64,000 bases of DNA from Kryptolebias marmoratus (taxonomy: Eukaryota > Chordata > Actinopteri > Cyprinodontiformes > Rivulidae), in contig NC_051449.1 in assembly GCF_001649575.2 (NCBI RefSeq), positions 14,640,120 through 14,704,119 on the forward strand, read 5' to 3'. The position numbers and the translations under genes are program-made. The notes under the pieces are model-generated. The model was given only the letters and a program-made list of their open reading frames with translations, was not told the DNA's origin and ran no database searches. Shown here in pieces: positions 12,576 to 21,900 of this stretch; positions within the stretch are counted from its first letter, which is position 1; every line of letters starts with the position of its first letter.

Positions 12576-15500
12576 TCCAGCAACAAAAACTCAGAACACT
12601 TCAGTTAGCTCTAAACATGATTTGGGAGAAGTGTGTCCTGTGAAACTGCAGCATACTAAAGCCAAGTCATGTTTTTGCTTCCCTTTTTAACTTTGCTCAT
12701 AGCTCCAGTCAAAATTACGAAGCAGAACAACTCGACTTCACCGCAGCCGAGAGAAGGTAGGTTACTCAGTTGGTATTAAGATCACACACACACACACCAA
12801 TGACTGTACTCGTAATGCACTGCCTTTGTGTTCAAATTTGGAAACACTGACCCATTTTAATTGTATGAGATTGCTCAGTGTGGAGTTAATAGAACACGGG
12901 CCTTGTTCCAACTCTTCGACACGTCGGGGCTGTTTTCCTGCCTGCGTCTTGATGGACTCATCGCTGTGACATAACTGGGTTGGCAAAAGCCTTTCAAGAA
13001 ATCTCTATAAATATGGCTTTCATCTATCCAGCTATGTTAAATATGGAAATGCTTCTTTTGTTGTAGAAAAAGAACAACTCTTTGTTGCAAGGCGCACACA
13101 GGTTCTTTGAAATTACTAGAAGCTTTCTTTTCTGGAAGCTGAAGGCAGAGAGGTGATGTTTTTGCCCGTGTCTGTGTTTATTTGTTGTGTTAACAAACTA
13201 TCTTTTAAACCACTGGACTGATTTTAATAGAAAGTAATCATTGGGTGTACATCTACAACTGATTAATCTTTTTTTAATCAGTCCAATTCAAGATTGTTGC
13301 CATAAATTATTGACCTTAGCCTACAGATAATTGCTATAATGCAGTCAAAGTTACAGATAACACATATCTCAAGCCCTAACAGAGTTTATGAGATCTCACA
13401 ACATCGCTCAAGATTGTCTAACATTATTTACAAAGTTTAACCAAAATGACTATAACGCCATAATTTCTCAGCAAGACGATGAGAGTCTAAAACTCTGACA
13501 TATAAAGAAGCAAGTGAATGCAAGGCCTTTATTTTTCAGTGTCTTTGTGCTGTTTCGTGTCAGTTAAAGGCCTTGGAGGAGCAGCGGGCCCACTGGCAGA
13601 GCCAGAAGGCCGAGTTGGAGCGAAGAGCACGAGACGGAGAGGAGAGAGCTGACAAACTGGAGAGGTACGTTGCTGACGCCTATCACGAATGTAGTTTGCA
13701 GAAGTTGACTCGAGGCTTCAGTCAACAGAATCAAGATGATCCAGTTTTGTGAGGTGTTAATAAAACTTGTTTTATATAATCAGTTATTGGCAGGAGGCCC
13801 AGACTCTGTGCAGAGTTGTGAGCCAGCGATTAGCCGATGCCCAGAGCCAAACGGAGAGCCTGGAGAACAAATACAGCAAGGCCAAGAGGCTGGTCAAAGA
13901 GTACCAGAGCAGGTATGTAGGCAGCAGTCAGCCCTCTGTGTGAAGTAAACCATAAAATACTTATAGGTGTGTAAGATGAGATGAATATCCTCACATTTCA
14001 ATCTTCAAAAGGGAAGAAGAGAGGGAGAAAGCACTGGTCGATTTGAGGAGTGACATGGAGGAGAAGGATAAGCAGCACAGGGAGACTGTTGAGCGGCTGC
14101 AAATCCAGGTGACGGGAAACTTCCTGTGTCTGTATGGATTTATTTCACTGAGCCTGCGATTTCCCTCCTATTGTTGTTTTTTTTTACTGTTTATCACAGA
14201 TGGCACAGCTAGAGAGAAAAGAGGCTGATCCTGAGAGGAAGAACCACTTTGTGAGCTCTTCAGTCACAGGTACACATCGGGATTAACGTGACTAGAGTTA
14301 TCTGTGTATCTGTTGACTCTAAATCTAATTTAACAACTTGTTGCGATGAGAAGATAAATGTTATGTTTCAAACCCTTTCAGAGTGTGCTTTGTAAATGAT
14401 TGGAAGTGTTCGTTTCAGACTGGTACGTTCCAGTTCCCGTCACAGGACGTTTGGACTCCAGCGCTCACATAGCCCGAGCTCAGCTCGCTCAGAAATCGAA
14501 GCGGCACCCACCGTCACGGGAAAAACTCAGAGAGAGCTTCAAAAAACAGGCAAGAAGACCCAAATGAAAGATGGCGACAGCAGCGGCTGTAAGCTTGTTT
14601 TTAACTATCTTGTCCTCTTTATTTTCTGTGGCTGCAGGAAGAAGTCGTCCTTAAGCAGCAGGACGGCCAGTTGCTTCCAACTTACACGATGGTCCAAAAC
14701 AACCGGAGTGATCTGTCCAGCACGTCTTCGTATCCAACATTTAGTCCTCAAAGCACCACCAGCTCCCTCCCAACACCGCCTGTTTTCATCAGTGACACTG
14801 TTACCCCCTCCCCGTGCAAATCTTCAGCGTCCAGAAAATCCAAAAGGAAATTTCCTGACTTCAGGTGAAGGGTCTTTGTTTAGTCTTATTTTGGGTCACT
14901 GTCCCACAGCAACCCTCTGGTTGTTTTTCCCAGAGGGAGTTTTGCAGTATACTGTATTTCTATCCCAAGCATTTTAATTGACCATAGTTTTTTTTTTTTT
15001 TTTTTTTTTAGTGGCCTTCGGAAGTCTCTTGGCAAAAAGAGAAGTGAAAAACGCAGCAGAAGATCCACCAACAGCAGGTGTGAAACTGTCCTAACAAAAT
15101 TTCACACGTTTTATCTAAAAATCATGAAGGTTTGATTGAAATGAAGGGCCATTCTGAAAAGTGAGCCAAACTTTTTTTTTTTTTTTTTTAAATACCACAG
15201 CTTCGCTTCTCATCTTGTCAAATTGAGTTTATGGATGTATTAATTTTGAAGAACACGTTTTTGTTTTTTTTCCTGCAACTTCAGAGATTTGCTAAATTAT
15301 CTATCTGAGCCCTGCCTTCTGTCAGCAGGGGATCATGTGGGGATCTGATAGATGAGCCCGCTGAGGTCTCTCCATCAGGCTCGGTCACCTCCATGCCCTC
15401 CTGCCTGCCTATCCCCTGGTTCGGAGAGAGGGGGCGAGACAAAGAAAAGGAAGCGGGGGAGAACAGCAGGGTCAGGTTGCGCTCTGTGTCCAGCAGCAGT

Positions 15501-16508
15501 TTGCCTTACCTCACCACGAGCAGAAGAGAGCAGGTAAGCGGACTAGTTAGTAGTCATAAGTTTGAATCCTTCTCAGGCCTTTTAACCTAAAACTCTCAAA
15601 CTATTCCAACTCTTGTAGCTTCTAAATGCCATGCAGATAGTTTTCCTTTTGAACATTTGCACACATGCATGGGTGAGCATGCTGCAGATGTAAAGTATGT
15701 AGGTTTGTGTTGGTTCCAGAGCATTGGCTCTCCTGTGGGCTGCTCCAGCATGGTGGGTCATGTCTCTGATCATTCCCTCTCTGGAAACTCTCACACTTGC
15801 ACCTTTTCCTCCTCTGAGGTGAGTCTGTCCTGCTTTTCCTCCTTTTCCTCCTTTTCTTCCTTTCTGTCACGTCAGTTTACCCCAAACGCACTCTTCTTTA
15901 GTTTCAGTTTGTTTGTTCTTTTCTCTCCCACTTCTCTGGTGTCCTGTCAGACTTTGGACAATTATCCGTTTCCCAACAATAACAACAATCAGTGGCAGAG
16001 CCGCCCCGTGTCAGAGTGGAAGAACCAGCAGGTGTGTCTGTGGTTAATAGACATGAACATGGATCAGTATACGTCTGAGTTCGCTGCCAAAGGAGTGGAT
16101 GGATCACAGCTGCTAAGTATGGACAGTCAGAAACTCAAGGTGAGCGAAATATGTTGGAATAAAGCTCAATTTAGATGTTTGTTTGTTCTAAATGCTGTTC
16201 TTATCCAAACATTGGTACACTTAATTTCAATCAAGAGTCCTTAAACATATAAAATTTTTGAGTTTATTTTGTTTGTAGTAAATATGGAATCCTTCGCATG
16301 TGTCCTTCAGGCTCTTGGTGTCTCCAGTCAAAGCGATCGATCTGTGTTCAAGAAGAAGCTGAAGGAGATAAGAAGAGAGGAGAAGGAACAGAGGAAGGAG
16401 GACAAGAGGCTAAAGGAAAGTGAGGAGAAAGCGAGGAGGATGAGTGAGAAATCCATGAAAGATGCTGGAAGCAGTTTTAAAACTATAAGAACAGAGTCGC
16501 TCTTATAA
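7777..16508 (+). CDS. ppp1r9a-like: Neurabin-1-like PP1/actin scaffold, 18 coding exons
   Basis: Neurabins target protein phosphatase 1 to F-actin, mainly in dendritic spines and synapses. Exons: 7777-9525, 10562-10694, 11144-11264, 11361-11465, 12159-12246, 12343-12498, 12703-12756, 13564-13664, 13784-13912, 14012-14108, 14200-14269, 14419-14549, 14638-14864, 15012-15077, 15329-15533, 15720-15818, 15951-16139, 16311-16508. These give 1305 aa, longer than human neurabin-1 (about 1098). The N-terminus keeps the conserved actin-binding start (RSASPHR, residues 9-15). A long acidic low-complexity region follows. The PP1-docking KVRF motif is at 574-577 and leads into the conserved STAPI. The PDZ domain (GLGISIIG loop at 631-638) spans about 624-712. 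An acidic stretch and coiled coil follow, then a C-terminal SAM domain at about 1197-1262. The SAM domain marks a neurabin-1 type; spinophilin lacks it. Intron 12 is GC-AG. The protein ends ESLL. ATG choice: first codons of the exon, upstream of the conserved N-terminus. Confidence 0.93.
10735..10985 (-). repeat. R2-family interspersed repeat copy (minus), intronic
   Basis: Read on the minus strand it follows the shared order of this family: 'atcatctta', 'gagatctc', 'gttggc..attgattagctgt', 'ccatct', 'gtgattactttcta..agtttcattaaaat', then a tail with acacacagacatgggcaaaaac. It begins 40 bases after exon 2 of the neurabin-like gene. Class unknown. Confidence 0.6.
12547..12573. repeat. Poly-T run in ppp1r9a-like intron 6
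   Basis: 27 consecutive T, about 48 bases after the exon 6 splice donor. Confidence 0.95.
13150..13490 (-). repeat. R2-family interspersed repeat copy (minus), intronic
   Basis: The reverse complement shows the family landmarks: 'catcttgaattgg', 'agttgtagatgtacaccca', 'tgattactttc', 'attaaaatcagtccagtgg', and the tail cacagacacgggcaaaaac. It fills most of intron 7 of the neurabin-like gene. Confidence 0.6.
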
Positions 16509-16833
16509 AAGAAAAGGCAAAGGAAGCACCAGCATGTGTGTGTTTACAGTTTTTCTCACACAGAACTAAATTCAGACTTAAATCTGTTATGCTTATCAAA
16601 ATGCTAGATCAGCCTTATGTCTTGTTTTTGTTTGTTTTTTAAAGGTACAGGTTGATGGTTGGGCTCACACTGATCTTCTAGCACCAAAAATCAAACCGTA
16701 TTTATGTTTATGTAATACGGTGTGTGAGAGTTACCTGTCTGTTTTTAACAAGTCATGATTTATCCTTTCAATGATTTTATTGTATGCTGATGTTCACACT
16801 CAGGTATTTGCTGTAAATGCTTTTTTATGTGTT

Positions 16834-16839
16834 AATAAA
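16834..16839 (+). terminator. Polyadenylation signal of ppp1r9a-like
   Basis: AATAAA lies 326 bases after the stop codon, in an AT-rich 3' UTR starting at 16509. Cleavage is expected near 16855. No other plus-strand signal is closer to the stop. Confidence 0.7.
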
Positions 16840-17103
16840 TCACGTTTTAAACTTAGTCTGTTGCCTTAAATCTTATTTAACTTTGCCTCTGTCACAAAAG
16901 ACACAAAGAAACTGCAACAGTTACAAAACAACATTTATTCAAGAAGTACTTTATCCAACCTTGTTACTAATTTGCGTTAAAAAAATTTTGAGCAATGACT
17001 TTAGCTGAGGCTTGACACGGAAACATTCTCAACCTGTAGACGAGCTACAACATTTGTACAACCGAAGGCAAAAAGAATGGGTCAACTGGAAAGGCGCATT
17101 GTG

Positions 17104-17708
17104 CAACCTATATTCTAAAAAAAGATGGGGTGTTGCATAAAATAGAAAATAACGTCTAAATCTCAAACTTATTTATTCACAACGGAACATGGTAAACATC
17201 AAATATTGAAACAGAGAAATTGTGCTTGTTTTTTAAATATAAGATCATTTTGAACTTTTTGTAATTTTATTATGCACTACAAATGATGGGATAGTTGAAG
17301 TCTTCCCAATTTTCTGTTGAACATTATTCTGAAATTGTTTCACTTTCTCAGACTGGTGAACCTCTGCCTTTACTTCTGAGAGATTCAGCTTCTCCAAAAT
17401 ATTCTTTTTATACTCAGTCCTCTGACTTGTTACCAATGAACATAAAGAGTTAAAAATGCTCTTCCAGCTTTTTTTTTTGTTGTTGTTTTTATTCATACCA
17501 CTCACTTTTACAACCTTTTTTTGCCCCTGCCCCAAGATTTTTGAAATGTGTTGCTGCCATCAAATTCAAAATTACAACATCTTAGTTTAAACTATTGGTT
17601 ACCATGCTCCATTGTGAATAAAATACTGGTATTTGACACTTTAAAATCATTGCATTTTGTTTCTATTTAAATTTTACACAATGCTCCAACTTTGTCAGAA
17701 TTGGAGTA
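17104..17708. mobile_element. Long-TIR non-autonomous DNA transposon, copy A
   Basis: Ends in imperfect inverted repeats: the left reads caacctatattct..gatgggg, the right cattttacac..tccaact..gtcagaattgg. Further in, both ends carry the paired 'ttattcacaa' / 'ttgtgaataaaat' words. It shares the internal phrases 'tctgagagattcag', 'aaatgctc.tccagc' and 'gacagcaac/gctgccatc' with copies B, C and D. No transposase frame is visible. Confidence 0.72.
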
Positions 17709-18718
17709 GTAAAATCACATGTAACAAGGAAAATTGAAGTTTTAGTTGTCCTATGGGTATTCATTGCGACTCTTTGGCTTTGGAGAGCAAGTAACAAAAT
17801 ACTCCTTGCAACAATAAATACAAACGATTCAAAAAAGATTCAAATGTACAGTTTCAACCCACCAAGCCCCCAGTCAACACTGAATGTACCAAATAAGCTC
17901 TGAAAGCTCTGCAGACAGTAGTTGTGCAGGTTCATCTCCTACGCAGTTCAAGAATAAATCGTCCCCTGCACGAGAATGTTTGATCCATTTATTTAGCTCT
18001 AAAATGACTAATCTCCAAATGATTGAGTTTTGTATCTTGATATTTACAGTCCTTAATGTGCAAAAAGCAGGGCAGAAAAATTAGGCAAACTTGTGGTTCA
18101 TCGTTAAGCGACTGTGTGCAGTCAGATTTCTTTGGCTGTTAAGAATAATATCCCTTGTCGTGCCAAGTTGTCATCCATGGCTTCTTTTCCAGTTTGTCCC
18201 AGTCGCCGTTCCTTGTGTTTACGGCTCTTTCCTCCCGTCTGATCTGAACTGCGCGGTAACTGGGAACCTCGTCTTCGAATTTGGCGCGCTTAAAAAAGCT
18301 GCGCTGCTGAGAAGTAAAAAGAAAGGAAATGAATTCTTTTTTAGGTGAGGGGGAAAGCTTTTTAAACGCCTTCAGAGAAAGCGAAGCAGATGGAGGTATC
18401 TGCCGTTAGCCTGTTTCACAGGTGCCAAAAGGCAGTAAATCCATTGAGAGGTGGAGATAAGCCATCTGTGCCCCTCTATGGAGAAAGGAAACATTTTAAT
18501 GCCCCCGTTTTTAAATGCAGAGAGTAAAAGCCTTCACACCAAGTGGCCGAATGTGCAGCAGCAACAAAACAAACTGGAGATGATAGAAGAGATCAATGAG
18601 AAGCAGACGATATTCTTCGAAGCAATAAGTAACCCAGTGATTGCTCATCAGCCATCCCCTCCCTTTGGCCATGCAAGTGTAATGATACACATGGTTATGT
18701 GTGGAAAATCTTCTGGGC

Positions 18719-18724
18719 TTTATT
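18719..18724 (-). terminator. Candidate polyadenylation signal of itga6
   Basis: The minus strand reads AATAAA about 170 bases after the itga6 stop codon. An alternative at 17988-17993 would give a 3' UTR of about 0.9 kb. Confidence 0.45.
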
Positions 18725-18891
18725 TCTTAGCAGAAATATTCATTCAGCGTCTAAATTAGTATTTGTGTCACAGTGTGAGAGTTGCCCACTGCTTGCCAAA
18801 TACCAGAAAGCAGCACTTTTGTAGCAAAAAGGAGCAAGAGGAAAAAAAAGTTGATTCCTGGCAGATCCAGTAATTTTACCCTCTCACTTTT

Positions 18892-18960
18892 TTATGCATT
18901 TGATGTCAGCTTCTCTTTTTCTGATGGATCCTCTTTATTCTTTTTCCCAAAGACGCCACA
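18892..18960 (-). CDS. itga6: itga6 terminal exon: short B-type tail with altered GFFKR
   Basis: The acceptor cctcag is directly followed by TGT GGC GTC TTT GGG AAA, read in phase 0 after the transmembrane exon, which ends TGG AAG at 19142. The exon codes 22 residues, beginning CGVFGKKNKEDPSE and ending KEKLTSNA, then TAA at 18894-18892. Remembered human alpha-6B starts CGFFKRNKKD and ends PSDKERLTSDA, so homology is clear at both ends. About 13-14 middle residues are missing and the GFFKR box is changed to GVFGK. The intron before it is only 181 bases. Confidence 0.9.
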   Translation of the reverse strand, partial: CGVFGKKNKEDPSEKEKLTSNA

Positions 18961-21900
18961 CTGAGGAGAGGAAATTGGTTAGAAAATGTGTGTTATCCCT
19001 GATGTGTGTACCTGCAGTTCTGTTATTCGTGGTTACATACAAGGAGGAGTTTGACATTAGGAAGTTCTGAATCTTTTTCCAATGGAAATCCTACTTATGT
19101 ACGTATGGTTTTTTTGTTGTTATTTTTAATTTTGTTCCTACCTTCCAAAGAATGAACGCTAACAAGCCCAGCAACAGCAGGATGAGCAGGATGGACAGCA
19201 CAATGATCCACCACGGCACGCCTCTGTACTGAGCTTCCCGCTTCTCCGGAAACACGGTGAGCCTCACCTGGAAAACGCAACAAAAGAGCAGAACGTCAGC
19301 ATCAGCTCAAAATGGCAAATGCTCGTTTAGAAGTCAACTTTCAAAATCTCAGGCAGTAACGGTAAAATCCAGGGATAGTTTTGGACATTCAAATAAATTT
19401 AAAGAGCCACTAATGTTTGGTTGGTGTCTCCGGATGATGTGACTCAAGATAAAAGTGACCAGATTTGTTTTAAAAGTGCACACAAATATACTGCCTTCTC
19501 AGTTTCAGCCAAATAAAACTGATTGAATGTCACGTCATGGTAGTAATCAAGTAAAACCTCTGATTGAGGTCAAATAAAAGGAATATTCTCCTGTGGTCAA
19601 GTCAGTCACAGACTACCACACCAAATATGAGCTTATAGCTATTCTTGTGTTGGCTAAAGTCAATTAGCTGTAGCAGCCATCTTGATGGAGGTTGACTCCA
19701 ATAAAGTAATCAGTTGTAGATCGTCTTCCCTTGAATTTTTTGAGCTTTTCATTCAAATCCATCTAATGGTTTATTAGATGTTTTGCTATAACACACAGAG
19801 ACATGGGCAAAAACTTATTTGTTGCCCTCATCGTCAGGTGATAAATAAAAAAATGGCGCTGTAACATCAAAGTTGACTTTAAGCAGCAACTTACAGAAAA
19901 TACATCTTGATAAAGACGCAGAAAAAAAACAACATGATGCCATATTCACAAGCTTGCTTCTGAAAATATTAGATCATGTCTCAAAATGATCCATTTTGCA
20001 TAAAACTGCAATAACAAAAGAAAAATAATGTTCCTATTTTGGAAGCAGCAGTTTCACAGAAATGTTTATTCTCTATTTACCTTTGTCTCAGCGTTCGTCA
20101 GCACTGTGTTCTTTGCTGTGCTGTTAATATGCAGAGATGCTTTCACTATCACCTCCACGTGATGAAACTCAGAATAGTCCTGTAAAAAAAATGATTTAAC
20201 AAGCGTTGAGTGAAAATAAAAACAAAGAGAAAAAAAAGATTTTTTTTGTTTATGGCAGAATATTATGGGTTAGATGTTAGGGCTATTTTTAATAAATGTT
20301 AAATAAAAGAACATTTAAACAAATATGGGGCCTACCCTTTAATGCTGCAAAACTGCTTATGCCAACAAAGTAAAAGAAACAATATGAAATAGAAAGAATT
20401 ACGTGTGTAAACTTATTGTTTCCTTTCAGGACAAGCTGCCTTCTGACAGACGATATCAGAGTTGCTGAAATTCAAGAACCACCACCCTCCCTGCTTACCT
20501 CGATGAAAGTACTGTTCCAAAGGCGAGAGTTGAGCGTGACGATGGCGTTACTGTCCAGGTCCCCCAGGGGGCACCTCATTCTCACACACGTTGCTCCACT
20601 TTCACACGACTGTTGACAAACAACACTCCGTTAGGACTGGATTCAGCATTTCCAGGGTAAAATGTACATTAAATATAAGACGCAGGTTGTGTGTTGTTAC
20701 CAAGGTTTTATTATTTTTTTTATTAAGTAGGCGTGAAATAGTGCCATCGATTCCCTTCTGGCTGTTTCCTGCTGATCGCCTCTTCCTGCTGTTAACCGCT
20801 TCCTTAAAGCAGAGTAGAAAAGGATTAATCACTGTTTGCACTTGGGTCAACATCTTTACTTGTCAAAAGACAAACAACGGTCTACACATAAAACTCTTCC
20901 AACATCATTTGAAATTTAAAATTAAAGACCTAATATTCCCTGAAGGAATGCATATCGTCGTCCCAGTTTCAGACTGAGGTCATCTTAAGATGAAAATAGT
21001 TGCAGTGGTGGCCATTTTGGTCAAACCTCCTAAATGACATTATGCACAATCTCATGTGATGCTGTGAGATCTCACAAGAAAGGATGGCTCTCAGAGACCG
21101 TGTTGAGGTTGACTCTCAGCGACTACCGCATCAGATTTAGCTCAATATTTGTAAAACTGACTGTGGCCATTTTTGTGTTGGCTAAGACTGATTAGCTGTG
21201 GTGGCCATATTGAAATAGGTTGACCCAAATGTGAATGAGTTTTAGATGTCCAACCAGTGGTTACTTTCAGGGAGTTATTGTGAGATATTTTGCTAACAGA
21301 CAAACAGGGATGACTGTAACAGTAAATGCCAAAGTTTTTTAGTAATGATGTTGCACAATGGATAGAACTTGGAGAATGTGTTGTGAATGACTCTCAGCTA
21401 CCATCACACCAAACTGCAGCTCCGTATGGATAAAATTGACTGATTTATAATATTTTTGCTTATAATGTTGGTGGCCATCTTGAATTGGGTTGACTCCAAA
21501 TATTAATTAGCTGTAGATGTACACCCACTGATTACTTTCTAAGAGTTTCGGTAAAATCTGCCCTGTGTTCATGAGATATTCGGCTAACAGACTGACACAA
21601 TTGACTCCATTAGTTAATAGCAAAAGTTTGAAAACAGATCTTGTGCTCAGACTGTGTGCTGTGAAATACTTTTTAGTTACTTTCTCCATTTCTGTAAAGA
21701 ACTACAGAAGTACAGTCAGTTTTAATCGACGACTGAAAAACTGAAGGAGGACGAAGAGCAACGACCATGAATCAGTTTGCGCTCACTTTATGAAGAAGGT
21801 TGATCTCCTTATTCGGAGAGCACTTTATATTCTCCACTCCTTTGGAGCTGATCTTCATCAGGTAGAGCAGCCACTTTCCATCCGCTGTCTCCTTTGGCCA

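Larger units (their letters stand above)
16509..18891. other. Convergent 3' ends of ppp1r9a-like and itga6
   Basis: The neurabin-like gene (plus) and itga6 (minus) end head-on with about 2.4 kb between their stop codons. The stretch holds the ppp1r9a-like 3' UTR to about 16860, an inverted-repeat transposon copy at 17104-17708, and presumed itga6 3' UTR. Candidate minus-strand AATAAA signals for itga6 are at 18719-18724 (about 170 bases after its stop) and 17988-17993. Confidence 0.65.
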
